Assembly: GCA_022829145.1 (NCBI GenBank)
Contig: CM040763.1
Coordinates: 9,967,141 to 10,031,140 of the forward strand
DNA from: Albula goreensis
Taxonomy: Eukaryota; Chordata; Actinopteri; Albuliformes; Albulidae
DNA length: 64,000 bases
Direction: 5' to 3'
Part shown: in pieces, positions 1-11,310 of the stretch
Numbering within the stretch: position 1 is the first letter of the stretch
Layout: each line of letters starts with the position of its first letter
Notes under the pieces: model-generated
What the model was told of the DNA's origin: nothing
What the model saw: only the letters and a program-made list of their open reading frames with translations
Database searches by the model: none
Made by a program: the position numbers and the translations under genes

Positions 1-1391
1 AAATGGAATATTACAGAAAAAGCTGCTAAAAGCTGTGAAAGTCGGGAGTTACTGGAGTGCGCTCTATCTCTGCGCACCTGTAAAGCAAAAGCACGCTTCA
101 GAGAGTCTTGTGTGGAACAAGACCAACCACATATACGTCACGCTTTCAAAACATTTTAAGAACCCAAAAACATTCATGTTGTGATTGCAAATCAAACAAT
201 ACTGTGCTTATCATCAAACCAATGTCTGGTATTACTTTGGATGTATGATTATAAACTCAAAGATAAACAGGACATAATACAGTAGTGGCCATTTCATGCC
301 TGCACTCTGCATTTGCACCAGATGGCACATGACACAGTTGATTGGCATGCAAAACAAGAATGTGACTTTTCAAAAGTTAGAATACAACTCCTCTTTGAAC
401 TTTCAACTTATCCTCAGGGCTAGCATAAAGCTCAGACGCGTTGCTTCTCCAAACCTCAGCTTGGGTCGTGCACGCTCCAGTCAGTCTCCTCATCATGAAC
501 AGCAGACTTTCTGCATCCTCAGCTGAAATCCATGCTACACAATATCACAGAGTGCATGTCATTTCTTTTTCTAGAGGACAATTAGGTACTGACTTACATA
601 TGCAACTGAACCATACCTCTCTTTTGTATTTGCTCAAACTTCAACAATTGTCATTGTTTTTTTTTTTTTTTTATCCATCAAATGTGTAAGTCACAAAACT
701 AAGTCCATATAGTTATCAAAAATGATATAAACCTAAAATCTTAGGTGTTTCCTTGGGGACTCTCCGCTTGTGAGATGTGACATTGTGTTGATTATTGTTA
801 GAGTCTCTTTATTCCACCCCATTGATTCTTTTGTGCACTGAGACCAACAGTGACACCTTACCTTATGACTGCACATGGTGTAGTTCTGATGAGAAACGGC
901 AGAATCAAACATTGCAGGTGTGACAATATTTTCATGATCAATGCACTATTGTTAACTTCGATCTCAGGTGTGTAAATGAAACTGAGATTCAGTAACTGCA
1001 TCATACAGGCAATTTGAAATGGCTTACAGGGGAAGACATATGGGCCATTAACATTTAGCACACCATTGCACCTAGATGCGAACAGATTTGGTAAGTGCTG
1101 TGTTACTGCATGAGATACTTGCACCATGTACTTTTTAACAGTGCTATAAAAAATAACCCAAAAGAGAAACCCACATTTCAAAAAAAAAAAAAAAAAAAGC
1201 TTAGCCTTACGTTCAGTATACTCAGTTTAACTGCATATTTAACAAACCTGCAGGGTGTGTGCAATTTGTCAATAACATGTATGAAATGCAAACACACTGC
1301 AGACTGCACTGCAGTCAGTCTCACTGGGGGTAATATTCAATACAGATGGTGTACATACGCATTCCCCATAGTCTGTTTGTTCACAGCGCCT
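1..1391. other. Gene-free stretch left of the Tigger element
   Basis: No gene is seen. The stretch is AT-rich. It holds a pure T run (about 657-672) and a pure A run (1180-1198), either of which could be an old retroposon tail, but no SINE or LINE body is recognisable next to them. The longest open frames show no recognisable domain or splice context and read as chance. Confidence 0.6.
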
Positions 1392-2393
1392 CAGAGAAAC
1401 ATCATACCGTGTGGCCCCGTTATAATGCGATCATTGAGGTCCATAAAATGTCCTCACGAAGAAAGCGGGATCGCTAAATTGGGGTTCAAGAAAATCAGTG
1501 TTAAAACTGACCCAATGACCAAACATCCTAAAACACCCATATTTTCACCCTATTGACCAGTTTTTTGTATGTTTACCTTCAGGCAAGTAAATTGCCTTTG
1601 AATGAAAGAATTTTGCGAGTACATCGTTGCTGTAGAAATTAAAACACAAATTAATTTTTTTGTGAAACTTGGATCTTTCCGTTACGTCTTATTAGGTTGG
1701 CAGCTGGTGGATGAGCGGGACAGTTGTCAAGCAAAAGAAGAGCTTTGGGTTCTAGCTTTTGCTTACACAAATGAGTGTGGATGGCAGGGACAAAAGTCTT
1801 GTGAAACCAATCCTCAAGGATGACATTTGTCATCCATGCATTGCTGCTGTGCGTGTGCTCGAACGGTAACGACTTCATGTTGACACGATGGAAAAAGTGG
1901 GGCAAGAGAAATTTGCCAGCTATGAGTGGTTTTAACTCATGCGTTCTAGTCTTGTTTACACAACACAACAACGTCAGATGATCTTTGCGTTGTTTGAACC
2001 TCTCATTGGTGGGCGTCATCTGTGCTAGCCAGTGTACAGTCTGGGATCATCTTGCAGCAGAGGCCTGTTTCGTCACAGTTGTACACTTGTTCTTCCATGT
2101 AGCCACCTTATTCTAAGAGAGTTTTTAGTTGAGCCGGGTATCCACTGGCGGCGGCACTGTCGGCTGAGTGAATTTCTCCTGACACTAACACTTGAGAAAT
2201 CCCATGATGGCATTTAAACCGGTCTAGCCATCCATTGCTAGCTTTAAACTGTAAGGTCTCTCCGTTGATCTGCTTGTCAAACTTCTCGACTTGAGCTTTG
2301 AGAATAGGACCGGAAATTGGAAAGGTCCAATGACTTGTCATGGTATATCTGAATTCGTGTTAAATCGGGGTGGGTAAAATTGGGGTTTCATTG
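1392..2393 (-). mobile_element. Decayed pogo/Tigger-type DNA transposon
   Basis: This is a relic of a Tc1/mariner-superfamily transposon of the pogo/Tigger branch, lying on the minus strand. The right end is clear. Read on the minus strand from 2393 it starts CAATGAAACCCCAATTTTAC and has a second CCCCGATTTAA-type block, which matches the usual Tigger terminal repeat, and it is flanked by TA at 2394-2395. The left end is less certain: CAGAGAAAC near 1392 resembles the same terminus and is followed by CCCCGTTATAATGCGATC. At about 1.0 kb the element is far shorter than an autonomous Tigger (about 2-2.5 kb), and both ends of the transposase are missing. CpG content is higher than in the surroundings, so the copy may not be very old. 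Confidence 0.75.
1651..2341 (-). pseudogene. Tigger/pogo transposase pseudogene (CENP-B-like HTH plus partial DDE domain)
   Basis: This is a broken transposase of the pogo/Tigger family, distantly related to CENP-B, Jerky and TIGD proteins. From 2341 leftward on the minus strand the frame gives a CENP-B-type helix-turn-helix: ISGPILKAQ, then FKASNGWLDRFK. After an in-frame TAA (2108-2110) the same frame continues into YNCDETGL, the first catalytic-Asp motif (about 2060-2085). A frameshift follows near 2010-2030. The next frame carries LKPLIAGKF, then LLLDNCPAHP, the second catalytic-Asp motif, and stops at 1651. The region of the third acidic residue and the first N-terminal DNA-binding helices are absent. 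One nonsense codon, one frameshift and two deletions make it non-functional. Family assignment is from these motifs and is fairly sure. Confidence 0.8.
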
Positions 2394-4420
2394 TACATGG
2401 TTTTTCTAAGAGGTACAAAAGGGACCTTAGTTCATTTTTATTTAGTGTCACATATGTAAATATAAGTGGTGGGAGTTCAAGATATCATGCCATTTAAAAT
2501 GGGTGAGTTACCAAAAACTCACTCATCTGTCCCAATAAACACTTCAGTTCATTTTTATCCCAGATTCTATTGAGTGTATGTGACAAAGTGTTATAGAATT
2601 CATCAGTGCTCTTCAATCTGTCATGGAGGGTCACAATGTATTCTAGTTTTGGTTTCCACTGGCAGCTCAAAAACCACTTCAGATCCAAGAAAGAAAGTGA
2701 GGTGAGTTAACAGTGTAATCACCAGTTTTAATGATATTCATTATGTGGGAAACAAATAAAACCAGTATACTGCATCCCTCCAGGACTGGAACTGAAAACC
2801 ACTGCTGTAAAGTATTGTTTTGTATATCCTCATATTCAGGATAGTATAGAGGAATGCTGACTTGCAGCGCTGAAGTTATGTTTCTTACTGTATGTGAAAA
2901 TGCATAACTATGCATTAGCACGATTTGGCAGCTCTCCAACAAGGACAACTGTCAACTGGGGAGCACCTTAACATCCAAAACATTTAATGTTCTGATCTTG
3001 TTTTGGAACCTGGGAATGTCTTCACAGCAAAGGTTAAAATCTAATCTCTAAATAGACTGCAAACGCCTCTCCGCTCGGTGCATTCCTCAAACACCTGTTT
3101 ACATCACAGGCGAGTTTCCAAATGCAATATTCTGTGTGGATACGTGGAGGGGTTTAGTGATACCGTAGTGCCTGGTGTCGAGTGTCTAGTGGCTTCAGAT
3201 TGATTTTGCAGATCTCGTAACATGCTGCAGCAGAGTCCACTGATTTCCAGTACACAGGTTTAACGATATTTGCCATGTGGAGAGAGCAACAAAAAAATCC
3301 TGTCTATTGTTCTCCGCCGAGTCTTGACGACAGTCAATGCTGCTCTCACCCAGGGAACGGCTGACAACGGGACACAATCATTGCATTATTTCTTAAAGAA
3401 TTCAGAGGTCGCACTGACTATTGCATTCCACACTTTAACGTTAGGGAGTGCATTTGAGTATACAAGCCACACGATTTAGATGCATAGAGTACAGCATCTA
3501 CAAAGTAAGGGATGATGTGTGATTACAAAAGCCTATAAAATGTTTACAGTCAAAGTCTCATTGCTAAAGGGACACTTTTCATAAACTCTTCTTTTAACTG
3601 TTGTGTACTTTTACCTTGACCAAGTGTTTTCTCTTGAACCTCAGATCTGGAATGGAATGACTGGCTTCAGATCATAGGAGGGCAAGCCTCTCCCCCCAAA
3701 GAATCAAATATCCACCATGGCAGATTCTCATGATGTTTTCGGTGAAGTTGCCTCTAATGGCATTGGGGGAGATGGTTTTAATACAAAACTCTCACTCCAA
3801 TTCAGTGACCTAAAAAGACTCCTTCAACTGAGATTTAGCAATGCGTTTATAACCGCGAGACTCCCGTAACAGACTGTGACAGCTTCAGACTGCGCTGCAG
3901 TCGTACGGCCCTGAAGCCACAGAAAATTAAATGGCTTGAAATGATTCCAGGGTGCTATTCAGTCTTTGTCCTGTTGTCTTTACTTGGGTCATTGCAGCCA
4001 CGAAGAGGAGAGCACATACCCACCTCTGAGTCCTTATCATTGTACCTTAAATCCTACACTTAAATCCCTTCATCCACCGACACTAAAAATAGGCAACTGC
4101 TCGATCTGTGGCTGAAAATTCAGCAGGGAAATCCAAAATCCAGCTGTACCATCCCGTAGTAGAAGTCTGTACCGAGCACCGCAGCCCAGTTATACTGTAC
4201 TCCCTGTCCTTAAAGGGTCCTGACCTAGATTTACCATGTCAGGGCAAGTACAGGCTCATTACTATTGTTATGCATCATATTATTATCAACCATATTCAAA
4301 GACTAAAATCTGGCTGTAAGTTGGTTATTATGTTACTGCAGCAAGTGCTAATAAGGCTTTCACATACCACAGATGTTTCAGATTGTAATGCTATTCTATT
4401 ATTTATTAACCATTATTTAT
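2394..4420. other. Gene-free stretch with a possible regulatory block at 3.06-3.48 kb
   Basis: No gene is seen. About 2775-2815 carries a phrase (CTCCAGGACTGGAACTG) like the tail of common fish interspersed repeats. About 3060-3480 has balanced composition and more CpG than its flanks, without repeats, so it could be a conserved non-coding element or a small exon. Neither can be shown from this sequence alone. A small CpG-richer patch lies at 3845-3915. Confidence 0.4.
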
Positions 4421-4468
4421 CCAGGCCAGACCCTAGAGGTTAAAAACCTCTTTGCAAGGGTGGCCTGG
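4421..4468. repeat. Nested hairpin, fragment of an interspersed fish repeat
   Basis: Three stacked complementary blocks make an imperfect foldback: CCAGGCC with GGCCTGG, ACCCT with AGGGT, and AGAGGTT with AACCTCT around a short loop. Together with the preceding TTATTTATCCAGGCC, the wording resembles a very widespread teleost interspersed repeat that I remember but cannot name with confidence. Confidence 0.45.
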
Positions 4469-5029
4469 AATGTCAAAATGGAACAGTGGTAATGGCTATG
4501 CTGCAGGTAGCAGTCAGGGCAGGGGAGTATATTTCTGGATGAGGAGGGAGGTGTATATCCTGAGTTTTGATGAGTTTCAGTATTGACTGACTGAAGACCC
4601 CACATGTGTTGCTTCCACTGTCTAAACAGGCTGCTGATTAAAACACAATCACAAAGAACTGCAGGCACTGCAGGCCTCCATTACTGGAGCTGTGCACATC
4701 AGCTTTAAAGAATGAACATCCATGATATTATCACAACATTATGAATATCATACATAAAATCACAATGTTACTATTTATACATTTAAATATAAGGTATTAA
4801 ACATGAAATATACAAGAATTAAAGTTCACTTATAATAATTACTATGTAGTTAATTCCAAAAAAAGTATAACTGCAGCAATACTGTGGCTAGTAGATATCT
4901 TATGATTAGTCTTTAACAGGTCAAAAAAAGATTTAGGGATATTTGAATAAGATATAGTTATATTATGACAATGTTACTGTACAGAAATAGTTGCAGTGAT
5001 CTTACAGAACATTGGTTTATTCAGTAATT
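4469..5029. other. AT-rich gene-free stretch
   Basis: No gene, no recognisable repeat and no strong motif seen. The sequence is strongly AT-rich from about 4720 on. Confidence 0.6.
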
Positions 5030-5063
5030 AGTTTTCCCCTTAAAATAATTTAAGGGGAAAACT
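5030..5063. repeat. Perfect 15-bp inverted repeat, 4-nt loop
   Basis: The arm AGTTTTCCCCTTAAA is followed by ATAA and then by its exact reverse complement. The flanks outside the arms do not pair. Function unknown; it may be the core of a decayed palindromic element. Confidence 0.85.
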
Positions 5064-5366
5064 TTCTTTTGAGTCTGTGGGTCAAACAAGTATTCTCTTA
5101 GTCACAGGTAATTTCTTCTAAATAATATAATCTACAGATAAACTGTAAGTTTACTTAGTATCAATACTTCAGAAAGCTTATGAGCATACATTTTGAGACA
5201 GAACCATGGGAAAAAACCATCTGTGATCACAACATAAAACATACAAAAACAGAGTGGTTTCATGGACATGCACACTGAATTTTATGAGGACAAGCTGGAC
5301 CATGTTGTAAAGGTCCCTTCCAGCAAATGTTTCTCCCTGGTTTTCATGAGTAAAATAAAAAAAATA

Positions 5367-5367
<1 letters not shown>

Positions 5368-5452
<85 letters not shown>
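5368..5452. repeat. (AC)n microsatellite, about 42 units
   Basis: Uninterrupted alternating A and C, preceded by an A-rich run. Open frames reading through it as Thr-His or Cys-Val repeats are artefacts. Confidence 0.97.
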
Positions 5453-5740
5453 CCCTTGGAAAAGTAACATCATCCTTTACTTGACAAACAGTATAGTGAC
5501 TTTACATCTGTAAACCATCAACTGTAAAGAATGTGTCAGGGCATCCTGAAATACAGATGAGAAACATGTAAATGAGTGCAGAGGGACTTTACAGACAGGG
5601 CAGGATGTAAAGGTCGCATGGTCTATCCTATGAGGGTGAGGGCTACCCTCATCACCTGCCGCTTGTTAAACATACAGCAACGGCACAGCTCAGCCTTCAG
5701 GGCCGCAAAGCTTCAGACCGTGGGAATGTTTCCCCCACCC

Positions 5741-5842
5741 ACCCCCGGTTAAATAAATAAATAAACAAACACCAGGCCCTGTTTCTCACACCGACCCCCG
5801 GTTAAATAAATAAATAAACAAACACCAGGGCCCTCTCACAGG
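5741..5842. repeat. 53-bp tandem duplication, two copies
   Basis: Copy 1 covers 5741-5793 and copy 2 starts at 5794. Each begins ACCCCCGGTT followed by three AAAT units and AAACAAACACCAGG. The first 36 bases are identical, after which the second copy diverges by small indels. The near identity points to a recent duplication. Confidence 0.9.
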
Positions 5843-8800
5843 TGCGTGTTTGCATCGGAGTGTCAAACCTTTTCAAGAGACAGGAGCCATCCAAACTTTT
5901 GGAAACTGTCAGCCCACTCTCCCCTTAACATTACGGATGGGTTTTCACATTCCTCCACGATGAGTCTTTGCACTTCCGTGCTGATAATAGAGAGCTTTCC
6001 ACTACAGGGTCTGGTGCCCGGTGTCAGGAGCATTTTCAATTGTGTTCTGACGAGTACAGCATTCTCACCCCTTTATGAATTAATGACTACGGTCCTGGGC
6101 ACAGGCAGTCAATCTTACCTACATCCTGTTCTCTACAACAAAGGCACAAAGTACAAAACATGTTGCAGTTTGTGCTTACATCTTGTCTTGGTAATCAAAA
6201 GTATAACGCTAGCTTTCAGGGTTTCCCTAAAATTGAGATTGATTCCATCAATTCATATTAAGGTAAATGTAACATATTTAGAACCATAAAACCTCTTTCA
6301 CTCTTTAGGTAAACTGTTAAGTGAAGAACAACATTTCAGGTAAAGTTGTACTGTTTAACTGATAAACTCATTCTAATACAGAGATATATGATGACATAAC
6401 ATGTTGTGACTTTACCCTCTCAAATTAAAAACCTTAACAGGTTGGTACACATTACAGAGATGAGTGGCGTATTTACAGAAATGTGGAGAGACTTGTGGAC
6501 TGAATACAGTAGGAACAATCCAGATCCAATGAAATGTGAAAAAAGTGAACCTATGATGTAACATGCACTTTGCACACTGTGAGCACTCAATATGATCTGT
6601 TTAACTCCACTAATTAATATGGAACTATTCTATTCGTTTCATTACACAAGAGTGCCCTTCATCAAAATTCTGAGAACTTCACATAAAGCTGAAGTTGCAA
6701 ATCACATAGGATCACACAGACACAGACACACACACACAATTTAGAATAATGTAATTGCTCACAGAAACCCGCAGAACAATAATTGCATTATGTTTTAAAT
6801 TCAATTTCAGTTACATAACGCCTTTAAGTTTTAATATGCTGGAAATTGTTAGTTCAGAGTTGCAATCATAGACGTGTGGCAGCCAATTACAATCCTTTTC
6901 TTAACCTCCACCAGCTCTTATGCATATTAAATATTCCAGGTGAATAAAGTGGAAATCTGCATTTTACCATTCTGCTGGTGGTGTGCTAATTCTGGCGAAG
7001 CATGCATACCCACAATTTTAGGCCAATTTATTCTGATTTATTAGCAATTGTTCAACTGTAAACAGTCTATTGAAATAGTATAAACAGTGAATTATTTATA
7101 AGTATGCATGGTTTAGTCATCCGGTAAAGAACCTGAATACGGAGGAGAATTCTGGACACAATCTCTCAGCAATGGAGATTAAAATGTGTATTTATTTCAG
7201 TTCTGACAAATGACCACATACGACCTTTGCTGCACCCATTTTAAAAGGCCAGTAGAGAACATATCTATATTCCGGAGAGCCTGTTTATAATTAATGTGCA
7301 CAGAAACAAATGTTAAGTGATCCATCTCAAGAATGTGTGACAGTGGTGAGAATGGAGATGAGATCTGACAATTAGTTCCCTATCAACCACCTACTCTGCC
7401 CCCCAACTGTCCCTCAGTGTCCGACTGCCAACACTGGTGACATCAGACACTTTGGGTTGTACACCCCACACAGAGATAAAAACATGAAGGGAGAAAACCC
7501 ATCAAAGTGAACCCAGTTACCTATCACATATTCATTTTTCATAGGTGAAACAGTCACACATGAAAAAGAGTGCTGGCCCAGGCAGGGTTCCCGTGTGGGG
7601 GGAGCTGTGTATTTTTCTTTAAGGTTGGCCAAAGCTCACAGGCTTAACACAGAAATAACAAGGGGGCTTGAGGCAACTGGACGGCTTGCAAGCTGAAAGG
7701 TTAAGAGTACATGGAGTGAATGTTTGAGATATATGGCTGACATTAGCCGAATAAGAGAACAATGACAAAATGTTGGGAAGGATTTTGTTTGGGAAACTAA
7801 ACAAGGTCCTTTCAGTCACAATAATATTTGTAACAGTGTCCATACTGCACACATACTGCCCGTATTATCATGTCTGTCCGGCAAGGTTATGTGGCTAGGA
7901 AGATATTTTCAGATGAAAACTGCACCTCGCCAAGCAGACCCATCCTTCTGGCAATGTCACTGATCTGTGATGTGAAGGAGAGCAGAGCTAGACCGATGAA
8001 TTTTGCTACCACTGTGCAAAATTGTCTGTTAGTATACAGTTAGAAAAATTGTATTTTTAAACACAGCAATAGTATTAGGAGCCAGTGATCCATCTTTACC
8101 CTGTTTGTAGCCCTATTGTGTCCACAAACCATGAAATCAACTAAGGAAGCATGGAAAACAAATTTGGACACATCATAACTCTGCAAGTGTGCATGGCAGG
8201 AAAAGTGTGTACAATTTCAGGAATATTAAATACATTTATGTCAACTGGTTTTGACTGCACTACTGGTTAACAGGAAACCAGATACAAAACTGGGGTCAAA
8301 AAAGAAAAAATATGTCTCTATCAGTGCTAGTGCTCAATAAACAGGACAACTCACGTCTGTCAGGAATTCAAAATAACTGACGTTATAGAAACTAAAAAAT
8401 ATATAGATAACTTCCACTGCAAGACTGGAACAATAAAAGAAACGATTCGAGATATTGATAAAGTCAGAAGGCTGTGACTCACCTAAGAGCACCGCATTGG
8501 ATTAATTACAGTCATGCTAAAAAACTGAAAGGTTTTACACTGCATTTCCAATAATTATCTGAAAATTACTTTATTATTGCCAAAATGTGCAGCTGTGAGT
8601 CACACAGGTCCATGCTTTATACTGCTTCGGTGCTGAACTGGTGAATGTTAGATATACTTTAAATATGCTCAATCACCACAGTAATTCAACATTATGAGCA
8701 ATGAGGATTAAAACACCTCTTTTAGGTGAGATAAAAGCTCATGAGTAAGGTGAGAAGCTTTCATGACACATAACTGGATTTCTTCATTTTCACAATCGTA

Positions 8801-9429
8801 TGAGACTGCAGTGATTAATCAAAAACATACCTAACTTGTACAGTAGTCATGCTTTTCCCTCTCTATGTTTCTATTATGTACATTCAGGTGAAAAAAGCTC
8901 CATTTCAGTACTGATGCAGTGTTAGACAAACGATATGGTAAGAAAACTGAGAAAGGTATAATGACCTGTGTCTTGTTGCTCCAGAGTTACTATGCAGAGA
9001 GACATGAAAGAGTTATGTTTTTGCTGTCGCATATAATAGCCATACATGTTTAATTAAGCATTCATTTCTACAGCTGTGGTCATTATGAGGAGCATGACTG
9101 ACCATGAGAAGTCATGCGTTCAGTCTCCCCAGAGACAGAACTTAATGGCAGTTTGCTGACACCAGTAAGTTTGCTATCAAGACTAATATTAAGCCATGCA
9201 ACATAAAACAACCCAGAATATAAGAAATACATCAGAAGTGAAAATATTTTTGCATTATATATGCAGATTTGCAAATCAAGATGTAAAAATAGGTTGCACA
9301 ATTCAACGAATGATAAAAATGTAAGAACATATTAGTGCAACCTGAAGGTACCTTGCATAATTGCATTGGTATTTTTCACTTCAAACAAACATCTGAATAT
9401 TGCTGTTGTTTACGCACTAGTTTAGACTG
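5843..9429. other. Long gene-free stretch
   Basis: No gene is recognised. About 6870-7060 has an octamer-like ATGCATATTAAAT and several TAAT/ATTA cores in otherwise unique sequence, and it could be regulatory. A short CA-rich patch lies at 6718-6738. The remainder is unremarkable AT-rich sequence. Confidence 0.45.
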
Positions 9430-9710
9430 CACACTCCATTTTTAAGTTGATTATAATAATGGCAGATAATTGCAAGACTTTTCATAATTTATAATTATTC
9501 TCCAGTGCATTTCAGGGGATTTTTGATTGCCTTGCGTCCTGCTAGCTTCGGCAAAGTAGTAAATGCAGCAAAACAAAATATTTTAAATATCATTCCAGTA
9601 TCAGCAAATGTTTCATTCATTTTACGGGCAGGAATGCATATCATATTTGGACACCTCACATTTGCTGAATGAAATGAATCAGTGAAATAAATTAATATCA
9701 AAATCAAAAC
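9430..9710. promoter_or_regulatory. Candidate conserved non-coding element
   Basis: This is a unique block free of simple repeats, with many homeodomain-type cores (ATAATTAT, TTAATAT, AATGAATCA) around a small CpG-bearing core near 9525-9555. Composition differs from the AT-rich flanks. Sequence character alone is weak evidence, and an alignment to other fish would decide. Confidence 0.25.
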
Positions 9711-10879
9711 TCATCTTTCTATTCAAATGTTAGGATGTATATTTACACTCAGTATATCAAGAGAACAGGGACTGAACAAATATGCCAATGAAATAAATAA
9801 TAAAATGAATATATGTAGCAATACATATAATAATAAATACATTGTATAGTAATTCAATACATAATACTCAACTCATTATTTTAAAATATTCTTCCATCAA
9901 AAACATTTTCGTAAACACATTTTCACAAAAATATGTAATTTAATTTGTATAGAATAATTATTTGTTTGATTTCAAAATGGCTTTTTTATTTTATGTTTCA
10001 CTACTCTTCAGAAATGGGGAAGGCTCGGATAAGGATACATAATCATTGGTGCTCACAGAACATTCAGAACAAAAAAAGAACATTTCAAGGGGGCATTCAG
10101 ACCAAAGCAATATAGATACTGCAATGTTTATTTTGATTAAAATATTTTGCTATATTTATTCATTTTATTATTTATTTCATAGGCAGATATATTTGTTTGG
10201 CTTTGTCTAAAATACCATAAACAGGTGGGTGACCAGGTTTTAGGCACAGATTCATGTAGATACATGTTTTTTTTTTATTTATTTCATTCCAAAATGACAA
10301 AATCTTTTGGCAACGCCACATCTCCCTTCCCCAGAATAAAATTACAAAGGTCTGGAAATGAATATTTGATAAGCATTAGAAAAATGAACATAGACAATAC
10401 AAAAAATATTCTCATGTTTTGCTGATTTGCTCTACACATTTATCTGTATTTGTCTTCTTTTGAAAGCCCCACTGTAGTTCTCCTTAGAGTTCCCAAAGTC
10501 AAGTACAGCTGTTCAGCAGAGCGTGGCTACCCGCCACAATCTTATGCAGTGGAAGTTAAGATTCACAAGGGATATTTCCCAAAGCCTCTAGTAGAGACAA
10601 CAAAAAAACAATCAGCAAAGTCCAGTTCCAGCTGACTAAATGAAATCCTGAAATCAATTCAGAACCAGGGTAAGGAAAGCGGACATGCTGCCTGAAACCA
10701 AACCATTAATAACTCTGAAAAGAGGTGGCACATGAAGCTCACTCAGCCTAATCTGCTTATCAGTGTTCACAGCTCTGGAAAGAAACAACTGATAGGAATT
10801 ATGTTAGAACCACATCCACTGGCCTGCAATTTCAAGCGAAATAATGTGAAGAAGGGGATATAAACACTTCTAATGGAGC
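9711..10879. other. AT-rich gene-free stretch
   Basis: No gene seen. About 9720-10200 is very AT-rich, with many AATAAA/AATAATA strings. These match polyadenylation signals only by composition. Confidence 0.55.
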
Positions 10880-11310
10880 ATCACCCGTACCTGTCACAGT
10901 CTTAATTAATGTGTCCTATCACCAACGCCTGTGGAATATGGGTGGAGCTGCAGTAAAGGCTCCCCGTCTCCTTGGTAATGGGTGTACTGATCCCGTGGAG
11001 GTGGTGAAAGGATATATCTGCTTTAGTGTGGCTCATTCAGAAAGTGCTCTGAGTGTAAGAGCTAGCTTTGATCCCTGAAGAGCTATCATAAAGTGTGGGG
11101 TCAGATAATGATAACGTTGCCACGGCCCCCGAACATTTTCCTCCTGTAAGATTATCATTGCAGACTCTGTTTCAGCTCACTGTCAAATCGTCTTTGCAGC
11201 TGTCACCTGCATGTGTGTGCAACGTGCCGCAGTTCGAAGGCAAAACTGCCTTTTTGCACTGTGGATTTGCACTTCAAGTCGGCCCATATCTGCTTCACAG
11301 ATAATATTAC
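10880..11310. promoter_or_regulatory. Candidate conserved non-coding element
   Basis: About 430 bp of unique sequence with near-balanced base composition, more CpG than the flanks, and TTAATTAATG, GATAATGATAACG and CACCTGC-type motifs. It has no repeats and no frame with recognisable homology. It could be an enhancer or an unrecognised exon. Confidence 0.28.

Noticed and set aside
1095..1556. 153-codon plus-strand frame
   Set aside because: It runs through a poly-A tract (Lys run) and into the left end of the Tigger relic, with no recognisable domain.
5262..5513. Open frames encoding long Thr-His or Cys-Val runs (also at 23.8-24.3, 45.2-45.6 and 60.1-60.6 kb)
   Set aside because: They are translations of (AC)n/(GT)n microsatellites and have no coding meaning.
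9780..9860. Polyadenylation signal cluster (many AATAAA)
   Set aside because: Expected by chance in sequence this AT-rich, with no gene end nearby.
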